Shown: positions 20,703-32,500 of the stretch, one piece after another
Numbering within the stretch: the first letter of the stretch is position 1
Layout: each line of letters starts with the position of its first letter
Source: Akkermansiaceae bacterium UBA1518
Lineage (GTDB): Bacteria > Verrucomicrobiota > Verrucomicrobiia > Verrucomicrobiales > Akkermansiaceae
Assembly (NCBI GenBank): GCA_002323895.1
Contig: DCQM01000184.1
Location: forward strand, 4,769-68,768
Direction: 5' to 3'
DNA length: 64,000 bases
Notes under the pieces: generated by a model
What the model was told of the DNA's origin: nothing
Databases searched by the model: none
Seen by the model: only the letters and a program-made list of their open reading frames with translations
Program-made: the position numbers and the translations under genes

Positions 20703-22211
20703 ATGAGCTTACACGCACAACTTTCACCGGAAGCCCAGGCACGCCTTTTGTCCCAACAGCGGATGTCGACCATCACCAGCTTGATCATCGCTCTCTTGTT
20801 AATGGTCCTTGTTGGGTTAATCCTCTGGATTATTGCGATGAACCTTCCTGCTAAGAATATTCCGCAATTGGTTAGCTATAACGGGACTCCTGAATCCGAA
20901 GAAAATCTCAAACAAAAAAAGGTCCAGACTCAAATCGAGCGAAAACCTGCGGCACCTTCAGCTTCAATGTCCAAAGTCATCGCGGCCAGTACATCATCCC
21001 CCACTGCCATTCCAATCCCAGAAATCGACGTCCCCGATCCCAGCACTGACTTTGGTGATGGCAATGACTTCGGTGACGGTTGGGGTGACGGGGATGGATC
21101 AGGTGCAGGTGGTGGGTTCGGTAATATCCCAACTGCCATGAAAAAGCGTTGCTCCAAGGCCGACCGTCTTCAACGTTTGACTTCGAGCGGCGGGACCGAA
21201 AAATGTGAAGACGCCGTTGTCGCAACTCTTCGCTGGCTAAAAGAAGAGCAAAACGAAGACGGCTCATGGTGTGGTCAACAGCAAATTGGCATGACCGGTC
21301 TTGGGCTCTTGACCTTCTTGGGTCACTGCGAGACCGCAGGGTCGGAAGAGTTTGGCGAAACTGTCCTCGCAGCGATTACCTTCCTCGTTGACAAGGCGAT
21401 GAAAAATAATGGTAAGCTTGCAAGTGACTTCAAGAACAATCACTGGTGCTACGAGCACTCGATTGCTGTTTATGCCTTAGCTGAGGCGTATACCCTCTGT
21501 ATCAAATCTTTTGGAGAGAATATTAACCAACTAGAAGATGCCGTCATGGCCTCCGGTCAATTTCTGATCAACAGTCAACACCAAGGTGGTGGCTGGGACT
21601 ATGCTTACAGTGAAGACAGCGCTCGAGGCGGTGATGTTTCAATCGTCGGATGGCATCTCCAAGCCCTCAAGGCCTGCAAATACACCGGCCTTGATTTTGC
21701 AAACCTAACACGTTGCTACAAAAAAGGATTGGATTACGTCGAGCGATGCCAGCTGGCAAGTGGAGCAATTGGATACTCTGGCCCAAACGTCCACGGTGGA
21801 TCCGACGGAACCACTCTTGCTGCTGTCGGCGCTCTTTGTTTCCAGATTTGGAAATCTTCCGCCAGTAAAGTTGCCCGCAAAGCTGTCCGCTTTATGGACA
21901 AGGAGATGAAATTTGATTGGAATACTGCAGATTCAGATCTCTATGGTCACTACTATGCGGTCCAGTGCATGATTAACAATGGTGGGCCTGAGTGGGAACG
22001 TTACAACAAGCTTTTCCGCGATCAGGTTCTCAATAACCAACATAAAGATGGTTATTATAAGGTTGTTGGTGGTGGAAATAAGATTAACGCGGTCGCGGGA
22101 TCGTTTGCCGGAGACGGTGGTTATGGTCGTCACTATCGTGCCTGCCTCGCGACCTTAATGCTTGAGTCCTATTACAGGTTCCTTCCCGCTACGGGAGCAA
22201 AGACCAACTAA
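20703..22211 (+). CDS. Membrane-anchored prenyltransferase/squalene-oxidase-repeat (alpha/alpha toroid) protein, copy 1
   Basis: 502-residue protein with three visible parts. The first is a short cytoplasmic start and one hydrophobic helix (about 22-46, IIALLLMVLVGLILWII). The second is a Lys/Pro/Ser linker ending in an acidic glycine-rich stretch (GDGNDFGDGWGDGDGSG, about 119-135). The third is a C-terminal alpha/alpha-toroid built of repeats with QxxDGSW-like motifs (EEQNEDGSW, QHQGGGWDY). No DxDD cyclase motif or prenyltransferase zinc site is evident, so terpene cyclase activity is not supported. A periplasmic binding or scaffold role is inference. It is the first of a tandem paralogous pair. 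Confidence 0.75.
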   Translation: MSLHAQLSPEAQARLLSQQRMSTITSLIIALLLMVLVGLILWIIAMNLPAKNIPQLVSYNGTPESEENLKQKKVQTQIERKPAAPSASMSKVIAASTSSPTAIPIPEIDVPDPSTDFGDGNDFGDGWGDGDGSGAGGGFGNIPTAMKKRCSKADRLQRLTSSGGTEKCEDAVVATLRWLKEEQNEDGSWCGQQQIGMTGLGLLTFLGHCETAGSEEFGETVLAAITFLVDKAMKNNGKLASDFKNNHWCYEHSIAVYALAEAYTLCIKSFGENINQLEDAVMASGQFLINSQHQGGGWDYAYSEDSARGGDVSIVGWHLQALKACKYTGLDFANLTRCYKKGLDYVERCQLASGAIGYSGPNVHGGSDGTTLAAVGALCFQIWKSSASKVARKAVRFMDKEMKFDWNTADSDLYGHYYAVQCMINNGGPEWERYNKLFRDQVLNNQHKDGYYKVVGGGNKINAVAGSFAGDGGYGRHYRACLATLMLESYYRFLPATGAKTN

Positions 22212-22232
22212 ACTTGCTCTTTCTACTTCTCC

Positions 22233-22266
22233 AAAGCTGCACATCTAGGGATGCGCAGCTTTTTTC
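22233..22266 (+). terminator. Rho-independent terminator between the paralogous toroid genes
   Basis: Stem AAAGCTGC pairs with GCAGCTTT, with an inner CATC/GATG helix, followed by a T-rich tract. It separates the two paralogues, so each probably has its own promoter. Confidence 0.8.
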
Positions 22267-22449
22267 TTTGTCGAAAAGCCCAATTTGGGGCTAAATCGTA
22301 GGGAGGGGTAACCTGGAATATTTTCTAAGAGATTAACGAGTTCGATCGTTCTCAGTGCGAACAACGGACGACCTCTATTATTTAAACTAAACTTAAGCTT
22401 CTGTCCTGCAGTAATCTGACATCAAAACATTCTTCCCTGTTATCACTCT

Positions 22450-23919
22450 ATGAGTTTACACGCGCAACTTTCGCCAGATGCCCAAGCCCGACTCGCGGCC
22501 CAGCAACGGATATCGACCATCACCAGTTTGATCATCGCTCTTTTACTTATGGTGCTCGTTGGGCTGATCCTCTGGATCATCGCGATGAACCTGCCTTCCA
22601 AGAACATCCCGCAATTAGTCAGCTATAACGGGACCCCCGAATCCGAGGAAAACCTCAAACAAAAGAAGGTTCAGACAAAGATTGAGCGCAAACCTGCTGC
22701 ACCTTCAGCTTCAATGTCTAAGGTCATCGCAGCCAACACCTCATCTCCGACGGCTATTCCTATTCCGGAAATCGATGTTCCGGATCCAAGCACTGACTTT
22801 GGTGATGGAAACGACTTCGGTGATGGTTGGGGTGACGGAGATGGATCAGGCGCTGGTGGTGGGTTCGGCAACATCCCGACTGCCATGAGAAAGCGCTGCT
22901 CTAAGGCCGACCGCCTTCAACGACTCACCTCGAACGGCGGCACTGAAAAATGTGAAGACGCCGTTGTTGCCTCATTACGCTGGCTGAAAGAGAAACAAAA
23001 TAAAGACGGTTCGTGGACAAGTCGATCTGTGCCTATGACTGGACTTGCTCTCCTTGCCTATCTTGGACATTGCGAAACCGCAGGGTCGGAAGAATTTGGC
23101 GATACCGTTCTCGCTGCCATTACCTTTCTTGTCGATAAATCCATGAAAAACAACGGCAAGCTAGCTGATGATTTCAAGGCGAAAAGCTGGTGCTATGAGC
23201 ACGCGATTGCGGTTTACGCCCTTGCTGAAGCTTACACCCTTTGCGTGAAGTCCTTCGGGGAAAATATTAATCAGCTGGAAGACGCAGTCATGGCTTCCGG
23301 CCAATTCCTCATCAATAGCCAGCACTCAAATGGTGGCTGGGCCTACTCATACGTCGAAGAAGGTGGGCATACCGACACCTCAATTGTAGGATGGCAGCTC
23401 CAGGCCCTTAAGGCCTGTAAATACACCGGTCTTGATTTCGCAAACCTAAGACAATGCGTCAAAAAGGGTCTCGACTATATGGAGACCAAGCAAGCTCCTA
23501 GCGGAGCATTCGGCTACTCTAGCCCTTCGATCCGCGAAGACGGAACCACACTTGCTGCTGTCGGTGCTCTTTGCTTTCAAATTTGGGAATCTTCCGCAAA
23601 TCGCCAAGCTCGTAAAGCGGTGAAGTTCATGCATGAGAACATGAAACTTGATTGGAAGACCAAACACTCAGATCTCTACGGCCACTATTACGCAGCCCAA
23701 GCGATGATCAACAATGGAGGGAAGGAGTGGGAAAAATACAACGAACTTTTCAGAGACCAAGTTATCAATAACCAAAATAAAGATGGTTCATACAAGTCAG
23801 TCCAAGCAGGGCACGGTCTCAACGGAGGCGGTTTTGCAGAACACTACCGCACCTGCCTTGCAACCCTAATGCTCGAGTCGTATTACCGCTTCCTACCAGG
23901 GACGGGGCAGAAGAACTAA
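22450..23919 (+). CDS. Membrane-anchored prenyltransferase/squalene-oxidase-repeat (alpha/alpha toroid) protein, copy 2
   Basis: 489-residue paralogue of the preceding gene with the same layout: one transmembrane helix (about 22-46), a linker with the same GDGNDFGDGWGDGDGSG acidic segment, and an alpha/alpha-toroid. The first 170 residues are almost identical to copy 1, although codons differ at many third positions. The toroid is more divergent, with changed surface motifs (QHSNGGWAYSY against QHQGGGWDYAY) and a shorter C-terminus. The duplication is therefore old and the N-terminal module is under strong constraint. Function is unknown. Confidence 0.75.
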   Translation: MSLHAQLSPDAQARLAAQQRISTITSLIIALLLMVLVGLILWIIAMNLPSKNIPQLVSYNGTPESEENLKQKKVQTKIERKPAAPSASMSKVIAANTSSPTAIPIPEIDVPDPSTDFGDGNDFGDGWGDGDGSGAGGGFGNIPTAMRKRCSKADRLQRLTSNGGTEKCEDAVVASLRWLKEKQNKDGSWTSRSVPMTGLALLAYLGHCETAGSEEFGDTVLAAITFLVDKSMKNNGKLADDFKAKSWCYEHAIAVYALAEAYTLCVKSFGENINQLEDAVMASGQFLINSQHSNGGWAYSYVEEGGHTDTSIVGWQLQALKACKYTGLDFANLRQCVKKGLDYMETKQAPSGAFGYSSPSIREDGTTLAAVGALCFQIWESSANRQARKAVKFMHENMKLDWKTKHSDLYGHYYAAQAMINNGGKEWEKYNELFRDQVINNQNKDGSYKSVQAGHGLNGGGFAEHYRTCLATLMLESYYRFLPGTGQKN

Positions 23920-23980
23920 GACCACCTTGGCACGTTTCCTCTAAAAGCCGCTCATCTTAGCTAAGCGATTTTTCATGCTC

Positions 23981-24502
23981 TCATAATTTCTCGCTGGCAC
24001 TGGCAAGCAACCAGAGCGCATCAGAAAGTCGGTTTAGAAAAATCCTGACTTCAGCAGACGCCACTTCATCTACAACATCCCAGCTCCGACGCTCCGCTCT
24101 CCTCGCGACTGTCCTGGCAAGATGAATCCGAGTAGACAATTCCCCTCCTCGCTCCCCGGGCCTCAACCAGCCCTTAAATTTTTCCTCCTTCTCAATCGAA
24201 GCGCTCCAGTCCTCAAGCCACTGGATTTCATTTGTCGAAATACGCTCAAAACCAGCTTTCTCATACTCGATCTCCTTGCCAATCGGCATTGCGAGCTCCC
24301 CCATCAAGGTCACTAACCACTCTTGAATCTGATCAATTGCCCTAGCTATCTCTCCATCCAAAAGGACACGAGCGGTTCCTAGATTCGCGTTTAATTCATC
24401 AACAGCCCCCAATGCCTCTATCTGGGGATCTCCTTTAGAAACTTTTCCTCCAAACAATAAATCGGTAAACCCCTTATCTCCCCTTTTTGTCGTAATACTC
24501 AT
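23981..24502 (-). CDS. Cob(I)alamin adenosyltransferase, PduO type
   Basis: ATP:corrinoid adenosyltransferase that makes adenosylcobalamin from cob(I)alamin. The 173-residue helical protein has the PduO-type signatures TKRGDKGFTDLLFGG (N-terminal ATP loop), EALGAVDELNANLG, RIHLARTVARRAER and FLNRLSDALWLLA. The ATP loop is close to the consensus TxxGDxGxTxLxxG, with Phe and Asp replacing usual residues. It indicates use of B12 coenzyme. It diverges from the TIM-barrel gene with 55 bp between starts. Confidence 0.9.
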   Translation of the reverse strand: MSITTKRGDKGFTDLLFGGKVSKGDPQIEALGAVDELNANLGTARVLLDGEIARAIDQIQEWLVTLMGELAMPIGKEIEYEKAGFERISTNEIQWLEDWSASIEKEEKFKGWLRPGERGGELSTRIHLARTVARRAERRSWDVVDEVASAEVRIFLNRLSDALWLLASASEKL

Positions 24503-24557
24503 GACCTGAGGTACTTTCGCCTTTCATTCGCTCCCGTCCACTACGAAACTCACTGCA

Positions 24558-25466
24558 ATGCAACGTCGCCACTTCATACACACATCTTTCGCTGCCCTGA
24601 CTACCACAGCCCTCGCAGATCACCATGGTAAACACCCAACAACCGCGCCTGAAGATCTCTTCAAGATCTCTCTCGCCCAATGGTCTAATCATCGGGCTTT
24701 AAAAGGGGGGAAAATGACCAACATAGATTGGCCTGAATACACCAAGAAAACCTACAACATTCTTGCACTTGAATACGTAAATCAATTCTTCAAAGACAAG
24801 GCAAACGACAAAAAATATCTTGGCGAACTCAAAAAGCGGGTCTCCGATCTTGGCATGACAAACGTGCTGATCATGGTCGATGGTGAAGGGCATATTGGCG
24901 CTGGTTCTGATCAAAAGCGTCAAAAGACCGTCGATAATCACAAGAAATGGGTGGAAGCAGCCAAACGCCTTGGATGTCACTCGATCCGCGTAAACTCCCA
25001 CGGAGAAGGCAATAATGACGCTGAAAAAGCAGCGAATTGTATCAAAGGCTTAACCTCTCTTTCTGCTTTCGCCCAAGATCATCAAATTAATATTATTGTG
25101 GAAAACCACGGAGGTCTTTCTTCAAACGGGGCCTGGATGTCAAAAGTCCTCAAAGATGTCGGACTAGACAACTGCGGCTCTCTTCCTGATTTCGGTAACT
25201 TCCACGGATATGACCGCTACCAAGGTCTCAAAGAACTCATGCCTTTTGCAAAGGGTGTTTCCGCAAAGTCACATGAATTCGATGACAAGGGCGAGGAGAC
25301 CAAGACCGATTTCACCAAAGCCTTAGGAATCGTTCTCGACCATGGTTACCATGGCTGGGTTGGCGTGGAATATGAGGGACGTAAACTTTCCGAGGACGAT
25401 GGCATCAAAGCCACCAAAACCCTACTCGAGAAGAGTCGAGCTACTCTTCACGCGACGAGAAAGTAA
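24558..25466 (+). CDS. Exported sugar phosphate isomerase/epimerase-like TIM-barrel protein
   Basis: 302-residue xylose-isomerase-like TIM barrel. The N-terminus has a twin-arginine-like signal (MQRRHFIHTSFAALTTTALA), so export by Tat is likely. Metal-ligand candidates are at the usual strand ends: Glu in VENHGG, Asp in LPDFGNFHG, His in KSHEFD and Glu in VGVEYEG. Such exported isomerase-like proteins are common in Verrucomicrobia and Bacteroidetes, with mostly unassigned substrates. The gene is followed by a clear terminator, so it seems monocistronic. Confidence 0.8.
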   Translation: MQRRHFIHTSFAALTTTALADHHGKHPTTAPEDLFKISLAQWSNHRALKGGKMTNIDWPEYTKKTYNILALEYVNQFFKDKANDKKYLGELKKRVSDLGMTNVLIMVDGEGHIGAGSDQKRQKTVDNHKKWVEAAKRLGCHSIRVNSHGEGNNDAEKAANCIKGLTSLSAFAQDHQINIIVENHGGLSSNGAWMSKVLKDVGLDNCGSLPDFGNFHGYDRYQGLKELMPFAKGVSAKSHEFDDKGEETKTDFTKALGIVLDHGYHGWVGVEYEGRKLSEDDGIKATKTLLEKSRATLHATRK

Positions 25467-25484
25467 ATTTTCCAATTTTAGTTC

Positions 25485-25516
25485 GACCGTGTGCCTTTGG
25501 GTGCACGGTCTTTTTT
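25485..25516 (+). terminator. Rho-independent terminator
   Basis: Stem GACCGTG pairs with CACGGTC around an inner GCC/GGT helix, followed by six T residues (25511-25516). It closes the TIM-barrel gene. Confidence 0.88.
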
Positions 25517-25652
25517 ACACTTATCCGGTCACCCCTAATCCAAAAAAATAAGAACAACTCAGCTTAGGACGACGGGAAGCCTCAACTCCAAGTCCCCTCC
25601 ATTTAAAGGCCGCCTTTCTGAAATATTTACCTTCACTCATACCGTCTTCTAT

Positions 25653-26474
25653 ATGATGCGATTTGGGCTCTTCCCGTTCATTTTTTCAACGTTTATTAGT
25701 TCTGCCTTAGGTGCACCAAACAAGAACGAATGGCAAATCGTTTGGGCGGATGAGTTTGCAGGAACCGGCCATCCTGATCCCAAAAAATGGGGCTACGAAT
25801 CCGGCTTCGTCCGCAACGCCGAGAAGCAATTCTACACAACTAAAAAGCTCAAAAATGCCAGACTCGAAAATGGGCATCTAGTCATCGAGGGGCATCGCGA
25901 GTTTTCTGCAGCCGCTCATCTTCCAAATACCCCATCCAAAAAGCTTCCTAAAATTGAATACACCTCAGCCAGCCTCCATACCAAGGGGTTGGCTTCATGG
26001 AAATTTGGTAAAATCGAAGTACGTGCCAAATTACCGAAGGGTCAGGGAGTCTGGCCGGCCATTTGGACACTTGGTGTTAACATCCCACAAGTCGGATGGC
26101 CAAGCTGTGGAGAAATTGATATTATGGAATTTGTTGGAAAAGGTCCTGAGGAAATCCATGGTAACGCTCATTTTCGTCAGCATGGCAAACACGCCTCCGA
26201 CCATAAAACATGCAAAACCAAAGATATCTGGCAAGATTTCCACACTTATTCTATCGAATGGGACGCAAAATTCATTCACTTTACTTTCGACGGGAAACGC
26301 TACCATAGCTTCAGGGTAGCTAAGGCAAAAACCCTTAGCGGAAATCCATTTCACAAGCCACATTACCTAATCCTTAACCTCGCTTTAGGCGGGACATGGG
26401 GCGGGAAAATTGACAACTCGATTTTTCCCATCCGCTATCTCATCGACTACGTTCGCGTCTACCAGAAAAAGTAA
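25653..26474 (+). CDS. Secreted family 16 glycoside hydrolase (laminarinase-like)
   Basis: Endo-beta-1,3-glucanase-like enzyme of GH16. The 273 residues begin with a signal peptide (MMRFGLFPFIFSTFISSALG) and consist of a single jelly-roll catalytic domain. The active site GEIDIMEF carries the nucleophile and acid/base glutamates (about 153 and 158) with the extra Met that marks the beta-bulge laminarinase branch. WADEFAGTG at the start and LALGGTWGG near the end are typical. It would degrade laminarin or similar glucans outside the cytoplasm. The start is 27 nt upstream of the giant protein's gene when measured from its stop, so the two may be co-expressed. Confidence 0.92.
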   Translation: MMRFGLFPFIFSTFISSALGAPNKNEWQIVWADEFAGTGHPDPKKWGYESGFVRNAEKQFYTTKKLKNARLENGHLVIEGHREFSAAAHLPNTPSKKLPKIEYTSASLHTKGLASWKFGKIEVRAKLPKGQGVWPAIWTLGVNIPQVGWPSCGEIDIMEFVGKGPEEIHGNAHFRQHGKHASDHKTCKTKDIWQDFHTYSIEWDAKFIHFTFDGKRYHSFRVAKAKTLSGNPFHKPHYLILNLALGGTWGGKIDNSIFPIRYLIDYVRVYQKK

Positions 26475-26501
26475 CAAGATCGTATCATATCGTTCCTAAT
26501 C

Positions 26502-29500
26502 ATGCCTTCAGACAAGCACCGTCCATCTCCCAGAAAAGCCCTTTGCCTTTTCATTGCTTTTGCCACAAAGCTCGCCGCTGCTCCGGTTGCAAACGATGAT
26601 ACCTTCGCGGTAGACGAAGACGGGACTTTGACCATTTCAAAGGGTGGGACAATCCTCTCTGCCACCTTTGAAGAAGGGAGCTCAGTTCTTTCCCCAACTT
26701 GGGAATACCTTGATCGCATTGAAAATGAAAATGGCTTCAATCAAACCTACCCCCAAGACGCCAACGGATTCATTTGGAACACTCCGCAATTTGTGACCGC
26801 GACTTCCACCAATGGACCATGGTCTACAGGAGATGCTCCATTTCAAGGAGGTCTCATCGATGGGTTTCCTCCCGGAACACCTTCTGTCTTGGAGGGACTC
26901 GGAGCAGCAGGAAATGATCAAAACCTCATAACCACCTATCTCTTTCGCCAAAATTTTTCGCTAAGCGCTATACAAGCCGCCGAGACCTTCTGGAACCTTG
27001 AACACTTAATTGATGATGGAGGAATCATCTACATCAATGGCACCGAAGTCTTTCGAAGCGACACTATTCCTGCCGGGGCAATCACCACGAATACCCTCAT
27101 CCAAACCGCAGATGAAAATAACTTTGGAGACGCACGCCTCAATCTTTCTGGCATCCTTCAGGAAGGAAATAATACGATTGCGGTAGAAGTTCACCAAGCA
27201 AGTTTAACCAGCTCCGATATTGGATTTTTTGTAAATCTTGCCCCCACTTCCGAATCACCTCTCTCCGGATTTTCCTACGTTGATGACGCTTTCAACAATA
27301 CTTCCCGCCCTAATAATGCCAATGGTAACCTCGATCCAAACGGAGGTTTTACCGGCGGAGCACTTTTTGTAGAAGTCGGTCGTCGTCTCAACAACAATCC
27401 ATCGACCTCAGGGGGATGGCAGCGTACTTTTACTTTAGAAACACCGGCCGACGCTACCATTTCGTTTCGTTACCGCATTACTTTTTCTAACGACTATGAT
27501 ACCGATGAGTATGGTGAAGCCCTCTTTGAAATAGATGGTGTCCGTTACGGAACTGACATCGATAATTCGCTCACCCGCTTTCGAGGCGATGGTAATGGAG
27601 GAGCCGGCTTAGATGATTCAGGATGGCAGGAAGCGAGTTTCAAGATCTCTCTGGCCGCCGGAGATCACACGATCGTCCTTGGAGCATTCTCCAGCAAGTC
27701 AAACTCGAGGAACGAGGTGACTAATACCTGGTTCGACGACATCGAAATCACAATACCATCGAATGGAGGGGGCGTGCTTAGCAACGATACCGGCAGTGAA
27801 CTCGAAGCCATCCTTCAAACTCCTCCACTCAACGGAACTCTAAATCTCAACTCTGATGGCACGTTCACCTACCAGCCATCTCTTAATTTCAATGGTGACG
27901 ACACTTTCACCTACCTTGCCCGCGATGCTAGCGGTGATTCACTCGAAGCCAATGTTACGCTAGCTGTAACTCCCATAAATGATCCACCAGTGGCCTTACC
28001 CGAAATCTATTCAGGCACTGAAAATACAACACTTAATCAATTCGCCCCCGGCATCCTCAGTAACGACAACGACCTGGAAAACGATTCGCTCTCGGCCGTG
28101 CTGATCGACGATATAAGCGAAGGCACTCTCAATCTCAACGCGGATGGATCATTTAACTACAGTCCAGACCCTGGATTCTTTGGCACTGCGACATTCACCT
28201 ACCGCGTAAGCGATGGCACCGATGTATCCGAGCCAGTATTGGTAACTTTTGAAATCGCACCCATCAACGACCCGCCAATCGCATTCAACGACAGCTACGA
28301 TACTCTGGAAAACATCCCACTTGAAATCACCTCCACCAAGCAAGGAGATCAAATCGTCTTCGAAAGCGACTTCAACTCGACGGGCTTGTCAGCTTTGATC
28401 ACAGGTCCTGGAATACAGGAGTCGGTTCAAGGTTTCGAGGGCCGTGGGAATGAAGGTAACATCTTTTCGAATCAATTCCTGCGTAACCAAGCACGCGGAA
28501 ACCCATCAGACCCTACCACTCTTACCCTTGAAAATTTACCGCCACATCAATCGCTGGATCTAAATTTCCTTCTGGGAGTCATCGATTCCTGGGATAGTGA
28601 TGAACGCTTCACCATTACACTTGATGGTGTCGAAATTTTTGCGGAAACATTTAGAAATATTGGCAACGGTGGATCGTTTGGCTACCCCGCCAGATCCTTA
28701 ATCTTTCGAGATGAGAACATCGGTTTCAATTCGACTCAGTCTGCCCCCGATGCGGGCTATAACATGGGAAATATCCCATCATTGAAAAATATTCCCCACA
28801 CCGAATCCAGCGCTACCATTCGCTGGTTTGTTACAGGTGATGGTTGGGAAGCAGGATCCGATAAGTCTTGGGCAATTGATAATTTAAAGGTCATTGCAAC
28901 ACCCGGCCCCACTGAAACTTTGGTCTCCGCTGGAGCCAACTGGGCCTATCTCGACACAGGCGCAGACCTAGGAATTGCATGGCGTAATACCAACTTTAAC
29001 GATTCCAACTGGGCCACCGGACCAGCCGAACTTGGCTACGGTGATGGAGATGAAGAAACCACTATTTCCTTTGGTCAAAACCCTGATAACAAGTATATCA
29101 CCACTTACTTTCGTCATGATTTCACGATTACGGACGCGTCAGATTTTTATAAGTTGATTGTAGGCTATGTCCGCGACGATGGGTGTGCGATCTATCTAAA
29201 CGGAACACGCGTAGTGCTCGACAATCTCGATCCAGACGCCTCGGCAACGGAAGTCGCTCTTTTGAACCCTGGACGCACTGGTGAAGGAGTTTGGAATGAG
29301 GCTGAGATTCCCACGAACTTGCTTAAGGAAGGAAAAAATGTTCTAGCAATTGAGGTTCATCAAGACGACGGACGCAGTAGCGATATCAGCATGAACGCCT
29401 ACCTTCTTGGAAAGCGTATCCGTATTGCAGGTGTTACGGGTAACGATACTGACCCAGAAAATGATAGCCTTATCGCCGAATTACTTTCGGGACCACAGAA

Positions 29501-32500
29501 TGGCACAATCGATTTTAACCCCAATGGAACCTTTCTTTATATTCCTGAAGTTAACTACGAAGGATCAGATACTTTCACGTATCGTGTCACAGACGGAGAA
29601 TTCTTCACTCCCGCCGCTACGGTTAACCTCAATATCATTAGCGGCCCCAACGATTTCCCTGAAACGAATCCCGAAACCTACTCGGCTGTCGAAGATAATC
29701 CTTTGTTTGTAGCAAGGCCCTTGGGAGTTCTACAAAACGATTCTGATCCAGAAGGGAGTAATCTGAACGCCATCGCCGAAAACCAACCGGTTAATGGAAC
29801 CCTTGCCCTCGCAGACGACGGAGGCTTCACTTATACCCCTTCATTTAATTTTTTCGGTCGTGATTCCTTTACCTATCGGGCAAACGATGGCTCCGACTCC
29901 AGCCGTCCGGAAACAGTTATCATAGATGTCGCGCCAATAAATGATCCGCCAAGCGCCTTACCCGAAAGTTATCTGACTGCCCCTCTGAAACCTCTCACAG
30001 TGAAGATCGCCGATGGTGTGTTAAACAACGATTCGGATCCCGACAACGCCAACCTCGAGGCAGCCCTAGTTTCCACAACTTCTTCGGGAACCTTAAATCT
30101 CACCCAAGATGGCTCCTTCACTTATGCTCCCGCTTTAGGATTTTCGGGAACAGATACCTTTACCTACCGAGTAAGTGATGGCTTGCTTGAATCAGACACA
30201 GTCACGGTTTCAATAGTTGTAAATGCCCCACCAATCGCCGCCGATAACTCCTACTTAATTTCTGAGGATTCCCCTATGATTCGCCTAGGTGCAGAAGGAA
30301 TTCTTGCCAATGATTTAGACTCCGATCTTCTTACCGCGGTTCTTGTTTCCGAGCCCATTCATGGCACTCTTACTCTCGGAGAAAGTGGTGGGTTTATTTA
30401 TATTCCTGATATCAATTTTAGTGGAACCGACGCCTTTACATATCGCGCAAGTGATTCACTTCAGGAATCCAATGAAGCCACGGTCAACATCACTGTCGAG
30501 CCCGTCGATGACCCACCACAAACGCAAGGAGATCACTACGAAACAGAAATCGGCGTAGAACTGATCATTAAGACAAGTGAGGGAGTCCTCACCAACGATT
30601 TTGATATCGAGGAAAAAGCTCTTACTGCCACCCTTTCAAAAGATGCCAGCAATGGAATCTTGAACCTCTCTGCAAATGGTTCATTTACATACCAACCGGA
30701 ACCTAACTTTTTTGGTTCTGATAATTTTTCCTACATCGCCAACGATGGAACACTGGACTCGGGAGAAGTCGAAGTTGAAATCGAGGTTAATCCCCCAGCT
30801 AAGAACATCGTTATTAATGAAATTATGTTCAATCCAAATTCCGGAAATAAGCTGGAAGAATTCATCGAACTAGTGAATGTCGGGTCCTTGCCAATCTCTA
30901 TTGATGGCTGGCAGTTAGATAGCGGCGTTAACTTCACCTTTCCTGATGTCACGGTGGCAGCGGGCGAATTTCTAGTTATTAGTGCAGATACTACGACCTT
31001 TGAGGAAACCTATGGCGCTACTACAAACGTGCTTGGAAATTGGACTGGAAAACTGAGTAACAGCAGTGAACGTATCCGGCTCATTGATGACAACGGAGAT
31101 CAGGTCGATGAGGTCCGCTACCACGATCAGGGGGATTGGGCTCGAAGGGCAAGAACCAGTATTGGCAACGAACCTGGCTGGGACTGGGTTTCTCCCGCTG
31201 ATGGGCAAGGAAGTTCACTAGAACTCATCGACCACGCCTTAAGTAATAAACAGGGACAGAACTGGGGGTTCAGTAACGAAAGCCTACCCAGCCCCGGTGC
31301 CGCCAATTCCGTCGCATCTAGCAACTCCGCGCCGTTCATTCTGGATCTGAAACATCATCCAGCCATCCCCACTTCCTCCGACTCCATCGGCATCATCGCT
31401 AAATTAAGGGGTGAAACCGGCGAGACAATTAGTGGTATTCTTCACTACCGAATTTCCGACCGAAATCCTGAGCCGTTCCAAACCACTCCCATGTTCGACG
31501 ATGGCGAGAATTATGATAAGGAACCGGGTGATAGTATTTTCGGAGCGATACTACCCGCTCAACCAGATGGGACCGTTATTGAATTCTACGTCGAATCTAG
31601 CGACGGAACCAATATCCGAACTTGGCCGGCCCCCGCTGACAATGGGCAAAACGCTAATGCATTACTTCAAGTTGACGACGAGGCTAACACCTTCGACCAC
31701 GCCTTCTATCGACTCATCATGCCAACCCCCGAATTTAACCAATGGCGCGACATCCGGCGACAAAGCGATGCTCAGATGAATGCAACCCTCATTCTCGATG
31801 ACGGATCTGGGCCAGAGATTCGCTACAACGCGGGAATAAGAGTCCGCGGCGCGGGTAGTCGAAATCATGACCCTGTCCCAATGAGGGCCTCCCTCCCCCG
31901 GGATAATGAATGGAACAACATGACGACGATGAACCTGAACACCAAGTTCACCTATCTTCAATTTCTCGGCATGAAGCTATTTGAAGCCTCGGGCATGCAG
32001 GCCCCAAATACCTTTAGAGCACAGGTCAGAATCAACGGCGAAAACATCGCTCGTAACGATGAATTCGACTACGGCTCTGTAGTTCATGTTCAACCTCTCT
32101 CTGGCGAATTCCTTAAAGGAAAATTTGAACCTAATGATGGGGGCAACATTTACAAAAAAGTCAGACCCGACCGAGACCTGAGCTGGAGAGATGGAAATAT
32201 AGGCAGATACGAATCAGATGGCTGGAGCAAGCAAACCAACAGCAGCGAAAACGACTGGAGCGATCTCGATGAAATGCTTCGCATCATCAACAATGCGTCC
32301 GAAGATGACGATTTCATTGGGCAACTCGAGACCTCAGTTAACCTTGACCAATGGATGAAGTGGTTCGCCGTCATGACAATCCTCGCCAACGGGGAAACTA
32401 ATATTAGCAATGGGGCGGATGACGATTTTTCCGTGTATCGCAGCCTCCAAAACCCTCGCTTTGTCCTCCTCCCCCACGATCTCGACACCATCCTCAGTAT

